A stretch of 64,000 nucleotides of DNA from Helianthus annuus (GCF_002127325.2 NC_035435.2:114139235-114203234); one strand, 5' to 3'; numbered from the stretch's first letter, positions 34,246 through 45,138 are shown. Numbers and translations are program-made. Notes: generated from the sequence alone by a model not told the origin.

Positions 34246-34382
34246 GGGTGAAGGGGGTGCTCACCTAATAGGTGAGTCCCCTCTCTTACGCCAAAACAAT
34301 CCCCGTGTGCCACGTCAAGTCCCCTCTTAAACTCCCCTAACACCCCAATTTGATGGCGCCACTCCCCTCTTAGGTGAATTGG

Positions 34383-34414
<32 letters not shown>

Positions 34415-34575
34415 AAAGCTGTGATTGGACCGCCCCTCTCTCTCTCCTCCCTCTCTCTTCGGTGAGCCGCCACCGGTCTCTCTCCTCTCTCTACCTCACC
34501 GCATGATCGGCGGTGTTCTTGCCGAGCGGTAAAATTGGTCACCGATGGGGGTCACCGATGACACCCCGTATACCC
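34246..34575. mobile_element. Tourist/Harbinger-type MITE, 330 bp
   Basis: TTA target duplications lie at 34243-34245 and 34576-34578. The inverted ends are GGGTGAAGGGGGTG and, reverse-complemented, GGGTATACGGGGTG. It is non-coding, with a T/A run (about 34382-34413) that can fold back and a CT-rich stretch. No transposase is present. Confidence 0.7.
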
Positions 34576-35160
34576 TTAGAATTTGAATTTTTGAATATGA
34601 ATATGAATTTAGAAACTTGAGTTTTGAATAACTGAATATAAATTTTGGATACTTGTGTTGAATATTTGAATAGCTGTATTTTATAATTTAGTTTTTTCCT
34701 TTAACTTGAATTTTAAGGCCAATGTTTCGGTCAAAGAAATAATGGGAACATATTTTAAAATGAAAATTCATAGTAAACAACTTTAAAAATTCATAATTTT
34801 TTTTTATATTTTTAATGACATCATTATATTATATTATGTGTTTTCTAATGTGTAATGATCATTATATTGTATTTTATAATGTTCCTCTCACAACCCGACT
34901 CAAACGGCGACCAACCCGGAAAATTGTAACGCTTGATTGTAAGAAATACAAACACTGAAAAATGAGACCCCATTAGAAAAGAAAAATCTAGTTACAAGGT
35001 CTGCAATTAGTAGACAAGTTAGCAACAAAAAACAACACACATTGGTAAAGGCATAGCCTTTAAACACATTGGGAGGGGGAGGTTTTAGTTTCAAGTCACA
35101 CAGACAAAATAAAAGAAATTTGCCGTTCAAAAAAAAATATTACCATAATTATACTTGAAT
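34576..35160. other. AT-rich intergenic region
   Basis: Repeated GAATATGAATTT and TTGAAT motifs occur at 34578-34680. No gene or element was recognised. Confidence 0.5.
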
Positions 35161-35164
35161 GGTT

Positions 35165-35500
35165 ATATTTTGTTTTTTTTTTTGTTTTTTTTTTTTTGAA
35201 TGGATAAGAATCCTGGGATGCCCTCAATCGAGCAAATGCATCCTCACCTCTATAACGGTCAGAGTTGGATGCATACCCGAGCCATCAAACCACCAGTTCC
35301 GGGGAGAACCGGCCCGCTTGAAGGCCCACTGCGGTAAAACCCGGTTCGGCTCGTTTTCGAACTGGCGACCTCCAGAGAGGCCTAGTTCTAAATTTCATTG
35401 TCACCGCCAATTTCCTTCAAAGTGATGCTAGTAGGAGTTGAACTTGACACCTTAAGAAGGGAAACCAAATGACTAACCACTAGACCAAGTTGTTAGGACA
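35165..35500 (-). mobile_element. SINE, tRNA-derived, about 330 bp
   Basis: On the minus strand the head carries an A box in TGGTCTAGTGGTTAGTCAT (35469-35487) and a B box in GTCAAGTTCAACTCC (about 35435-35449), about 36 bases apart. The body runs to a poly-A tract seen as T runs at 35168-35198. A second B-box-like string lies in the body (about 35351-35380). I found no clear target duplication. Confidence 0.6.
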
Positions 35501-36145
35501 AAGTATATGTCAAGAATGGGATTGACATGTTTAAACCCTCTCAACTAAATTTTTAAGTTTTACTTTTTTTTACTAATTAAAAGTATATACCCTATTTTTT
35601 TCTTTTTTTTTTCAACAGACAACCGATTTACATCGATTGAAAACCTAGGTTCCGTATCGCAAGTTCTTCTACCAAATCCATAATCTCCTACCTCAGATTG
35701 AGTATCCCTAATTTTCGATAACTACCCTAATTTTGACCTCGTTGACTTAATTCCCCCATTGATGCATCTACTTTGCTTCTCTACTCATCCAAGAACACAT
35801 ACCCCTGATGAGAATTAGGGATTAGGGTTTGGGTGTGGGGAGAAATGAAGAAGATGAACTGAGTAAAGGTTTTATAAGGTAAATGATATTTAATATAATT
35901 AATTTAATTAATATTATGTTATAATAAATTGAAATGGACCATTTTGCCCTTGAACTAAAAGACAAAATAACCAGATTTAAATAGCCAAATAAGAGATCAT
36001 TTGATTTTTGGACCAAAATGGCAATAAAAGTGAAACCAAATGGACTCAGATTTAAAAGGTTTGAATATTGGACTAAAATGACAAAAGTGACCAAATCTCA
36101 GGGACCAAAATGGCAGTTTACTGTAAAAGAAATTAAAAAAGGTTT
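35501..36145. other. Intergenic region with no gene seen
   Basis: It includes T-rich runs at 35598-35612. Phrases such as GGACCAAAATGGCA (about 36000-36115) resemble the interior of the MITE family that follows and may be older relics of it. Confidence 0.45.
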
Positions 36146-36354
36146 GAGTAAATTGCCAAAATCGTCCCTGTGGTTTTATATTTGTCAGTTTCATCCAAAT
36201 ATACTCAACTTAACAGAAAAAATAAACTAAGTTGGTGGTTTGGATGAAAATGACAAAAAGTTACAAACGTTGGGGCAATTTGGTACAAAAGTATCATTTT
36301 AGACGAAAATGCCAAACGTGTCCAAACCTCAGGGACGATTTTGGCAATTAACTC
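36146..36354. mobile_element. MITE of about 209 bp with 25-bp inverted ends
   Basis: The left end GAGTAAATTGCCAAAATCGT, continuing CCCTG, is matched by the reverse complement of the right end GAGTTAATTGCCAAAATCGT, also continuing CCCTG, with one mismatch. It is non-coding. The family is common in eudicot genomes. Confidence 0.8.
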
Positions 36355-36377
36355 TAAATTGGTTGAGTTGAAGAAAT

Positions 36378-36378
<1 letters not shown>

Positions 36379-36466
<88 letters not shown>
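36379..36466. repeat. (TAA)n microsatellite, about 29 units
   Basis: An uninterrupted TAA/AAT trinucleotide tract of about 88 bp, roughly 500 bp upstream of the lectin receptor kinase gene. Confidence 0.97.
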
Positions 36467-36467
<1 letters not shown>

Positions 36468-36646
36468 CTTTATAACGATTGGATGCGTCCAGTTTAAACG
36501 TTATATTAAGTTGACTTAGTTTGCGATGGTCCTATACTCCTATATCAACTAGCTAGCAAATCAACCCAGTCTTCTTTGTCTCAACCTGGAATCCGATCTT
36601 CACGTATAATTAATGACTTAAGTTACCACTTGCATATTAAATACAT

Positions 36647-36656
36647 TATATATATG
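36647..36656 (+). promoter_or_regulatory. Possible TATA box for the lectin receptor kinase
   Basis: A TATATATATG run lies about 330 bp before the start codon. It is the best TATA-like site upstream on the plus strand, but AT-rich context makes the call weak. Confidence 0.3.
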
Positions 36657-36796
36657 TGTATGAAGATTCATCCATGTCAGCTTTTGTCTTGGTTTCACAT
36701 TTTAGAATCTTCTTGGAAAGACTGATAAATTAACGTCTTATTTGATTGCTTTTCAGCCTCAGAATTTATGCCAATGCCAAGGTTATAAATTAAACT

Positions 36797-37015
36797 CTAT
36801 TGCAAATATACTCAATGAATAGAAACATCAAAACGACACAACCTGCAACTTTTCTAGCAATTTACCGCAATTATGGAGTTGTCCATGACCCATTTCATCA
36901 CTTCTATTGCAAATTTTATGTTTACTGAGTAGAAACATCAAAGCTAAAGAACGCACAACCTTTCAGTAAATTTACAAATCAATCATGATGTTGTCCATGA
37001 GCCATTTCATCACTT
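36797..37015 (+). repeat. Tandem duplication (about 106 bp) covering the receptor kinase start codon
   Basis: Unit 1 (36797-36903) and unit 2 (36904-37015) both run from CTATTGCAAAT through GAGTAGAAACATCAAA or a near match to ATG, TTGTCCATGA and CCATTTCATCACTT. Each unit includes an ATG and the first codons of the signal peptide. The second ATG is the real gene start. Confidence 0.85.
36873..36932 (+). CDS. Upstream ORF (19 codons), a duplicated decoy of the receptor kinase N-terminus
   Basis: The ATG in duplication unit 1 opens MELSMTHFITSIANFMFTE and ends at TAG 36930-36932. Its first 11 residues parallel the receptor kinase signal peptide (MMLSMSHFITS). If the transcript starts upstream of 36873, ribosomes would meet this frame first, 52 bases before the main ATG, which could lower translation. 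Whether it is in the mRNA is unknown. Confidence 0.45.
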   Translation: MELSMTHFITSIANFMFTE

Positions 37016-39003
37016 CTATCCTTCTTGTTTTGATCCCAGTTGTAGCTTCATTCTCCTTCAATTTGACAAACATTGGTCCACAAAATCTGAATCGTGAAAT
37101 AGTGACAGAAGGTGACGGTTACATCTCCGAAGATGGAATCCATGTGACCCCGGATGGGATCCGAAAAGTCGGACGGGCCACATTCATCAGACCACTACAT
37201 CTTTGGGACAACAGGTCTGGTGAGCTAGCCAGCTTCAGTACAAATTTCACGTTTGTCATTGATGCAAGCGGGCTTACAAGTTATGGTGATGGCCTCACGT
37301 TCTTTCTTGCTAAGAATAACTCTGTGATGGCTCCTGGTAGAGCCATGGGGCTTCCAGTCAACTACACAACCCATGAGCCCATGAGCCGATTTGTTGCGGT
37401 TGAGTTTGATACTTACTGGAATGGTATTGATGCAAATGCCTCTAGAAATATTACATTGAATGATCATGTTGGTATAGACATCAACTCTCTATTTTCTGTT
37501 AGAGCTCAAAAATGGCTAAATAATGCAACCAGTGCGGGCGTGTGTCAAGCATGGATTGCGTATGATTCGGTTTCGAGAAATCTTAGTGTTTCCTTCACCG
37601 GTTATCAAAATAATACGGTGGTGCGTCAAGATGGACTTGTTTACACAGTTGATCTCAGGAACGAGTTGCCTGAATGGGTTATCTTTGGGTTTTCTGCCGC
37701 GACTGGAGCGTCGGTCCAGAAGCAATATGTGAGATCTTGGAGTTTTGATAGCTTGGAATTACAAGCTGATGAAAACAACGAAATGCAACCCAACGCAAGT
37801 CCTGATCCAATGGAAGGGAAAAAAAGCCGAGTGGGATTAGTAGTTGGAATATTGGCTCCGGTTACCTTTCTGGTTGTCCTTGCATTTATTTGGTGGATGA
37901 GGAAGAAGAATAGAGATGATCAACCAGAGGACATTGCACTCGATGAAGAGATGAACTATGATTTCGAAATAGGAACCGGGGCTAAAAGATTCTCTTACCA
38001 TGAATTAGCTCTATCAACTAGCCACTTCGCAAAGAAAGAGAAGCTTGGAGAGGGAGGATTCGGTGGTGTTTATAGAGGTTTTTTGAAAGATTCGCGCACT
38101 TACATAGCGGTGAAAAGGGTGTCGAAGAGTTCAAAACAAGGGATAAAGGAATATGCATCAGAAGTTAAGATCATTAGTCGACTAAGACACAGACACCTTG
38201 TGCAACTCACTGGTTGGTGCCATGAGAAACGAGAACTCCTTCTTGTTTACGAGTATATGGAAAACGGAAGCTTAGATTCACATCTTTTCGAGGCGAAGAG
38301 CTTATTGAGATGGGGCACAAGGTTTAAAATTGCCCAAGGCCTCGCTTCTGCTTTGTTTTATTTGCATGAAGAATGGGAGCAATGTGTTTTGCATAGAGAT
38401 ATTAAACCTAGTAATGTGATGTTGGATTCGAATTTCAGTGCGAAGCTTGGTGATTTCGGGTTGGCTAAATTGGTTGACCACGAGAAAGGCTCGCAGACAA
38501 CGATGTTAGCTGGAACGATGGGGTACATGGCTCCTGAATGTGCAGTGACTGCAAGGGCAAGCAAGGAATCAGATGTGTATAGTTTCGGAGTGGTTGCCTT
38601 GGAAATCGCATGTGGACGGAAATGTATAGAGTTCAAGGCTGAGGAAAATAAAATACGGTTAATAGAATGGGTTTGGGAGCTCTACGGGACGAAGACCCTT
38701 TTAGACGCAGTTGATCCACGTTTAGAGTTGGAGTTTGAGGAAGAAGAAATCAAGTGTTTAATGACAACTGGTTTATGGTGCGTGCATCCTGACCCAGAAC
38801 TTCGCCCATCAATGAGACAGGTGAATCAAGTATTAAACTTTGAAACTTCACTGCCTATAATCCCTTCAAAGATGCCAAAAGCGTCTTACCTGATACATCC
38901 CATATCTTCACTAGATGAAAACACGAATTCCCAAAAGCAAACAACATCGATGGCTTCTTCTTCTCCGTTGTATCACTCTTGCACTCAATCGTCAGTACAA
39001 TGA
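36985..39003 (+). CDS. L-type lectin-domain receptor-like kinase, 672 aa (LecRK IX-like)
   Basis: Intact and intronless, as is usual for this family. Residues 1-22 are a signal peptide (LLVLIPVVASFSF). A legume-lectin domain follows to about residue 257, with metal-site residues in VAVEFDTYW and several N-glycosylation sites. A single membrane helix is at about 283-306 (GLVVGILAPVTFLVVLAFIW). The cytoplasmic Ser/Thr kinase has LGEGGFGGVY (about 354), AVKRV, HRDIKPSNVML (about 470), DFGLAK (about 490) and GTMGYMAPE, so all catalytic residues are present and the HRD arginine is kept. It would sit in the plasma membrane and sense an extracellular ligand; clade IX members act in defence and cell death in Arabidopsis and Nicotiana. 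The ATG at 36985 is preceded by a duplicated copy of itself. This is the clearest active host gene in the window. Confidence 0.95.
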   Translation: MMLSMSHFITSILLVLIPVVASFSFNLTNIGPQNLNREIVTEGDGYISEDGIHVTPDGIRKVGRATFIRPLHLWDNRSGELASFSTNFTFVIDASGLTSYGDGLTFFLAKNNSVMAPGRAMGLPVNYTTHEPMSRFVAVEFDTYWNGIDANASRNITLNDHVGIDINSLFSVRAQKWLNNATSAGVCQAWIAYDSVSRNLSVSFTGYQNNTVVRQDGLVYTVDLRNELPEWVIFGFSAATGASVQKQYVRSWSFDSLELQADENNEMQPNASPDPMEGKKSRVGLVVGILAPVTFLVVLAFIWWMRKKNRDDQPEDIALDEEMNYDFEIGTGAKRFSYHELALSTSHFAKKEKLGEGGFGGVYRGFLKDSRTYIAVKRVSKSSKQGIKEYASEVKIISRLRHRHLVQLTGWCHEKRELLLVYEYMENGSLDSHLFEAKSLLRWGTRFKIAQGLASALFYLHEEWEQCVLHRDIKPSNVMLDSNFSAKLGDFGLAKLVDHEKGSQTTMLAGTMGYMAPECAVTARASKESDVYSFGVVALEIACGRKCIEFKAEENKIRLIEWVWELYGTKTLLDAVDPRLELEFEEEEIKCLMTTGLWCVHPDPELRPSMRQVNQVLNFETSLPIIPSKMPKASYLIHPISSLDENTNSQKQTTSMASSSPLYHSCTQSSVQ

Positions 39004-39358
39004 CATCTGTCACAAACTACGTTTCTTTTTTTCAATTATGTGCTATTGTTGGAATATATTAGGGTAAAGCAGCTGTTAGCGTTAGACTTTTAATTTGCAT
39101 TCCGGGTCGTATTACACCTTCATATACTTTTGCCGAACATATCAATTACATGTTTTGAGCATATATTGGTCAAAAGTGATTTGGATTAACTTAATATGTT
39201 TTGAGCCTTGTAAAATTAAATATATTGGTCGGATTGTTTGACTCGTTACTAAACGCTCCCACCACCTCTAGATAAATGGAGTGTCTCTTACATCTTACAA
39301 ACCGTAAAACGAATGTTGCGTGCCAAAATTAAATTGAACAAGGGTTGTTTTTTGGTAA
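39004..39358. other. 3' flank of the receptor kinase gene
   Basis: Probably 3' UTR followed by non-coding sequence. ATATATTGGTC and TATGTTTTGAGC motifs occur twice near 39150-39230. No clear poly-A signal could be singled out. Confidence 0.4.
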
Positions 39359-39361
39359 TTA

Positions 39362-39716
39362 GGCTGGTGGGTATGGTATAAAACTCATAGAGCTTTATAA
39401 CGCCCCATCAGCGTCACTTTGACGCCAACTCATATGGTGGACTTTAAAGGCCCTTCCTTTAGCATCCTTATAATAATGGTTTAAAGCCCTTTTAAAAAAT
39501 ATAAAAAATGAAAAAGAAAAAAGAAATCAAAAAAAGGGAAATCTGCTGATTAGTAAAAATGGAATGGGTCCCACATGCATACCCTATAGCGCTCGCCATT
39601 GGGGTAACGAAATTGTCTATAACGCCCTCCCTTAGTGCCTAGGAAATGGGGAAGGGACGCCGTGAGGCGCCAAAATAGATTAGGTGGCAGGGAGCGTCAT
39701 ACCACACCCACCAGCC
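39362..39716. mobile_element. Tourist/Harbinger-type MITE, 355 bp
   Basis: TTA target duplications are at 39359-39361 and 39717-39719. The terminal inverted repeats GGCTGGTGGGTATGGTAT and, reverse-complemented, GGCTGGTGGGTGTGGTAT differ by one base. It is non-coding, with an A-rich centre. Confidence 0.9.
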
Positions 39717-39898
39717 TTAATATAACAATAGTGAATTTTCTCTGAGAATTAGATACCGCAAGTAATTACTATATTCATTTATTTAAATTTAAATTATGTA
39801 ATTATATAATTAACGTTTTTAGATATTTATATAATTAATCGTTTAACTTTTTAATATTGTAGATTATCTATGATCGAGAATCATTACAATCTATATTT

Positions 39899-40474
39899 AA
39901 TTCAAACAACATACTATATGTCTATATTGCAAATAACAATAAGAGAAAAATGTAACATGGGTCCTTCTGGTATGGCATAAAAATCAATCGAATCCTCTTT
40001 TGCAAAAACGAAAACTTGTGTTTCTTTGGTTTGAAAAAGCGCTACACTTTGAGTGTTTGGAGCTAACACGGATAGTCTGACACTCAGATGACTATATTAT
40101 CCTTATTTCCTATTTGTTTGGGTCCCTATGCATGATTTATAATCAGTTTTTCTCTACACCCCTAAGCTTAAAATAGTTTTTTATCCGCCAAATTCAAATG
40201 CAAGTCTTTCAATTTGCATCCTTATGGTTTATAATTTGTTTTTTTCGGGTACTCACCTTCCACAGATAACCCATACATTCTCTTTGGACAAGAAAAATCA
40301 AGAACAAAAGTATTTGAGCCAACGAGCAAGCTACCTTTAGCTTGAACTCAGCTTTAGTGTTTATACCAGTGTACCAACTCGAGCCAAATAAAGCATCAGG
40401 CCATCAGCTCAAGCTAAGCTAATTACGAGCGAGTTTTTACCATGCTAATAGTTATAAACCCCATTAGTGCTATT
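39899..40474. repeat. Dispersed repeat of about 590 bp, copy B
   Basis: Same orientation and boundaries as copy A at 19853-20453, starting AATTCAAACAACATACTATA and ending CCCCATTAGTGCTATT. It lacks a short segment near the right end and has scattered differences. Confidence 0.75.
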
Positions 40475-40767
40475 GCTAAGATAGATTTAGTATTCTTTAT
40501 ATGTATAGCCATCATGCATACAGAGGAATATCACAGCACAATAGTAGATTACAAATTTTGGTATTTGTGAAAAGGAATCAGTCATTTTATGGCATGAGTA
40601 TACCTTAACCTATGCATCATCAACAATAATCAGTCCTAAACATTAGCATATATACATTTGTAAGCACTTTAACCAACTTAATTGAAATCATTAGCTCTGC
40701 ATATATTAGGGAATATGAACAATCGCAAATAAACCAATTTTCAGTTTTTTTTTATGTTGCATACAAG

Positions 40768-41085
40768 CAGCGGCGGACCCAGGTTTTTTTTTTCAATGGG
40801 TCCATTTTTTTCGGGGTTCAAAATTTTCATAATAAAACGTTAAAATTTTCTGGTCGGTCCTTGTTCGGGTCGGGTTATATAGCAAGGTTTGAACTACAGT
40901 TAGAAAAAAAGAGGAAAAACAAGCTATACAAGGATTGAACTCATGACCAGGTTTCCTTTTCATTTTATGGTGTCCACCTAATTGTATTTATGGGGCCCTT
41001 ATACAATTTAATATACCGAATCTACTAATTTTTTAAAAAACATGGGGTCCCGGGACCATGACCCATTCTATATGGGTGTGCCCTA
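40768..41085. mobile_element. hAT-type non-autonomous element, 318 bp, with 8-bp target duplication
   Basis: A perfect 8-bp duplication CATACAAG flanks it (40760-40767 and 41086-41093). The ends CAGCGGCGGACCCAG and, reverse-complemented, TAGGGCACACCCAT are imperfect inverted repeats in hAT style. It is non-coding. Confidence 0.75.
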
Positions 41086-41093
41086 CATACAAG

Positions 41094-42424
41094 GCCTTCT
41101 TATTAGAGGCCTAAGGAATGATGGATTCACACATCGCATCCTACCCTTCAGATTGCTTAATAAGAGTAAATGAGATATTCTCCCTTTTTTACTAATCATA
41201 TTACTCTTTCCTTAAAAGGCATGGAGAATAAGAGAAAAATGTTGCTATAAGTTACAAACTGCATATTTATGAATGGCACTAAGTGGATAAGAACTAAAAT
41301 TGACTTAGTGTAGCACAATACAATCCATATGTCAAAGACCTACAAGTATTTTAACAACCCAACGAACATAACGGTAAGATTTGGAACTATACCATCTCTT
41401 ATTATTGTACTCCGAATAAGGGCACGTCCTTTCAAAGGGAGAAAGAAATAAAAAAAACAATCAAACTCAGCTATGCAGTAGATTGGCTTGTGCGCGGGGG
41501 GGGGGGGGGGGGGGGGTGTAGGTAGCGGAGGGTGACCGGGTTGTGTAGGGATCGGGTTTGTAGGTGGCGGTTGGTGGTGGAGAGTGATCGGGTTATGCTT
41601 GACGATGGTGGAGGAACAATGGTGATGTAGGGGGTTGTGGTGGATGATGGTGGAGGAACAGTGGTCGGAGAAGAAGGGGTGCGGGTGTGGTGTCCATCCT
41701 CGGAGGGTTATCGAGGGTGGGTGATAGAAGAAGAAAGGGTAGATGGTAATGGTCGGGGTCACAAAGTGAAGAAGTGTGAAATGGTGGGGTGTTAAAATGA
41801 GATAAGCTTTTGAGGAGGTGTTAAAAGACTGTTTTACCCCATATTATTAACTTTTTAATGCAAAAACTAAAGAAGTTAGCTCTAGAGAATCAGAGTTTAA
41901 CGCTTTTCAAAGCACAGGGATGCAAATTTCCATTTTTGCAAAAGTGGGATTCATGTTGATTTTGCCCAAAACAGAAAAACACAAATTGTAATTTACTCTG
42001 ACATAACAAATTGTCTATAAAATAAAGGCAAACTAGAAAATAATAATCAAATCTTTCTGAAATTAGTCAATTTACTCTAACAATGACATAACAAATTGTC
42101 TATAAAATAAAAGTTTCTATTAGTACCGATTTTGAACATTTAAATTACATGAATAAACCAACTTAAATATTTCGCATTCGATGATCCACTCCCATCGAGA
42201 ATGAAAAATACTAAAACAATAAGGGGTTAGGAATTTAAGAAATGCTTATAATTAAGCAAAACTCACTATGTGTGACTAGGGGTGCACATTTCGGGTTTTT
42301 TTTTTTTTTTTTTTTCTCTAACTGAAACTAGTTAATTGGAACGAACGGTTATTGTGGCTAAAAAAAGTCAGTGATGGTTAGTAACCGATTGGTTACTTAC
42401 CAGTATGGGGGGGGGGGCTAACTC
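41094..42424. other. Non-coding region with a 21-G run and a GGTGG-rich stretch
   Basis: A G homopolymer of 21 lies at 41496-41516, followed to about 41760 by GGTGG, GATGGTGGAGGAACA (twice) and related repeats. These make an apparent minus-strand ORF (41762-41340), low-complexity and Pro/His/Thr-rich, that I do not accept as a gene. A T run lies at 42297-42315 and a G run of 11 at 42407-42417. The phrase TGACATAACAAATTGTCTAT is duplicated at 42000 and 42082. Confidence 0.5.
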
Positions 42425-44515
42425 ATAGGTTAATACTAATCGGTTGACTGCCTACCACCGGTTATTTTTTGTTAACGCACAAAAAGATTAGAAAAAACAA
42501 AAACACAAATAAACTCCATAAAATACGTTTTTTTTATAAATTTTAGGGTAAATTACACTTTTCGTCCTTTATGTTTGTATCGGATTGCAACGGATAGCCT
42601 TTAACTTCAATAATTACACTCACAGTCCTTTATTTGTTAAAAGTTTTACACTTTAGGTTCTTTAGCACTAACCTAGTTAGTTTTTCTGGTTAAATCTAGT
42701 CTTGGGGACCCTACATGAGGACAAATATGTCTTTTACCATTTTATTTAAGAAACATTTCAGTATAAAAAAATAAGAAAAAATAATTAAAATCATATATCT
42801 CAGATTCTCTCTTTAACACACACAATTCCCTCTCTCCTCAACTCTCCTCCCCTCTCTCTAGATTTTGGTGAGGCACCATCAACCACCACCACCACAATCA
42901 GAATAACCATCTCCGAAACCACCACCACAACTTCATCTCGTTCGCCGGAATCAAGGCACGTGAGGTTGTACGGCGAATCCGACGGTGACTGGATTTGTGG
43001 GATCGGGTGGTGGGGTTGTCAGATTGAGGTGGTGACATGGCGGCGATGACAATGGATTTAGGGCTTTGTTTGCTAGAGATGAGGTAGAAGGGAATGGAAA
43101 GAGTTGTTCCATTTTGAGGTTCTTAATTGTTTTGAACTTAAACCCTAGAAACAATAAATGGGGATAATCAAGAGCTTTGTGAACAGATTCATTCTTTTCC
43201 AACATGTAAGGTTTGAAATTGAAAGTGGGTTTTTGTTGTAACTCATTTTCTCCAAAGATTACTTGTTATTCTTTGACAATTGCTGCATAAATTATGGATC
43301 TGTGATGAATCTTGAAAGTGGGTTTGTAAGTGCATTTCATGGGGGTTGTTGTACGGTTCAAGTGGGTTTGAACTGGGTTAAAACAATAAATGGGGATATG
43401 GGATTTTGTTCCATGTTTTATTCAGCTTGATTAAATGCGTGTGCAATTCTGTTCGTTTCTTTATTGTGCACACTTCCACTTTATTGAAGGTTAAGGATAA
43501 ATCATCTGAAAAGAGAAGAATTGCTTTTTTGCATCTTTGATGGTGACGGGTGGTGGTGTGGGTTGGTGGCGGGCGGGAGGTGGGGGTAGCTGATGGTGGT
43601 GGCGAGAGAAAAAGATACAGGGAAGAGGAGAGTTTTATATAATATGTGTATATATATATATGTAATTTTTTTGTTTTATTTAAATAAAAGCATGAATTGA
43701 CCAGAATACCCTTACATGAATAAACTTAACTAAAAAATTTAATCTAATTAGTGTTAAAGGATGTAAAGTGTAATTAGTTTTGCAAATAAAGGACTGTGAC
43801 TGTAATTATTGAAGTTAAAGGCTATCTATTGCAATTCAGTACAAACATAAAGGACGAAAAGTGTAATTTATCCTAAATTTTAATAAGTTTTAAACGAACA
43901 TTACATATTAAAATTAAAAAGACATAAAAATATCTAATACAATTATTTTCTAAACTAGTGTTGAATCAACTAGGTCGTCGTGTCGTTCAGTGGTTGCGCC
44001 CGTCTTCTAGTGGTTTCGCCATCGAGTCGTTTAGTTGTTTAGTAGTATAGTCGGTTTGTTGTCGAGTCGTGTCATCTATTCGCCTTCGTCTAATATATAT
44101 TTTTTTCACTATGTTTAGTCGCTTGGGGGCTAGTCGGGAGCGTACCGATAGGTTAATATTAATCGGCTTTTTTAATGCACAAAAATCTAGAAAAAAACAA
44201 AACACACAAATACACTAAATAAAAATACTTTTTTTATACATTTTAATACTTTTTAAACTAACATTACATATTAAAATTAAAAGGACATAAAAATATCTAA
44301 TATAATTTTTTTAACTAGTGTTGAATCAACTTTGTCTTCGTGTCGTTTAGTTGTTGCGCCCGTCTTCTAATCGTTTCGTTGTCAAGTCGTTTAGTTGTTT
44401 AGTGGTCTAGACGTTTTGTCGTCATTTAGTCATTTATTCTCCTTCGTCTAATATTTTTTTTCACTAGTCGATTAGTCGCTTGGGGGGCTAGTCAAGCGTA
44501 CCGATTCATTGTACG
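42425..44515. repeat. Two tandem units of about 350-385 bp, the first split by a Mutator-like element
   Basis: Both units contain GGTTAATA-TAATCGG, then CACAAAAA-AGA, an A-rich stretch, TTTTAAAC-AACATTACATA, GTGTTGAATCAACT and a CGTC/TCGTTTAGTTG-rich segment ending CTTGGGGGCTAGTC. Unit 1 spans about 42425-44150 including the 1,328-bp insertion; unit 2 spans about 44151-44515. Confidence 0.65.
42546..43873. mobile_element. Mutator-like non-autonomous element, 1,328 bp, long inverted repeats, 9-bp TSD
   Basis: The 9-bp target duplication TAAATTTTA lies at 42537-42545 and 43874-43882. The inverted ends begin GGGTAAATTACACTTTTCGT and, reverse-complemented, GGATAAATTACACTTTTCGT. The repeats extend for roughly 150 bp on each side (with matching CCTTTAACTTCAATAATTAC and AGTCCTTTATTTG segments). 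The interior is CT-rich then GGTGG-rich with no transposase and only a short, unconvincing ORF. It may hold captured 5' UTR-like DNA. Confidence 0.85.
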
Positions 44516-44734
44516 CGAATTCATCATCAGATAGAGTTGTGCCCGTCTATTAAATACTTCAACTTCATCTATTTTTTCTTCAACCGCAAGTTCTCCTTCA
44601 AGATTTGAGATATGTTGTATATGTTCCACGCCATCCAAGTAGTCCTTCAAACAAATGCATATTTCCATCACCTTTGATGTGAGTCTTGTTCGTCGACTTG
44701 TAGTACCCTCCCACTAAGAGAAAAGGTGGACACT

Positions 44735-45138
44735 TCACGAGGGGATAGAGCATCAATTCAGTGCACTACACACCACAATAGAATGGAATTACAGAACCAA
44801 AAAACAGGACTTTAATTGAAGCTGCTAGGACCATGCTTTCAGATTCTAAGTTTCCTGTCCTCGTTTGGGCTGAGGCCGTGAATACAACTTGCTATGTTTT
44901 AAATAGGGTTTTGACGGTTAAACGATATAACAAAACGTGTTATGAGCTTTTGAGGAACCATAAACCAAACTTAAAAGGCTTTGAACCATTTGGGTTACCA
45001 TGCACTATGATTCGAAATAAAAACCAACCAAAATTTGGTGAAGTGGCAAACAAAGGATTTTTCCTAGATTATGTAGATGGTTCGCCAAACAAAAGGGTTT
45101 TTAATAAAACAAATGGTACAATTGAGACTGTTTTTTAA
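44735..45138 (+). pseudogene. Copia integrase fragment (degenerate)
   Basis: The C-terminal part of a Copia integrase core and its extension: NRTLIEAARTML, WAEAVNTTCYVLNRVL, PNLKGFEPFG and GFFLDYVDGSPNKRVFN. At its left end a frameshift and a stop at about 44789-44801 break the frame. No LTR, gag or RT is attached. The remainder to 45790 has no recognised gene. Confidence 0.85.

Noticed and set aside
41340..41762. Minus-strand open frame rich in Pro, His and Thr
   Set aside because: Low-complexity translation of GGTGG repeats and a G run; no codon or domain support.
42951..43205. Minus-strand frame of 84 codons inside the Mutator-like element
   Set aside because: Short, proline/serine-rich and without a homologue I recognise; kept only as a hint of captured DNA.
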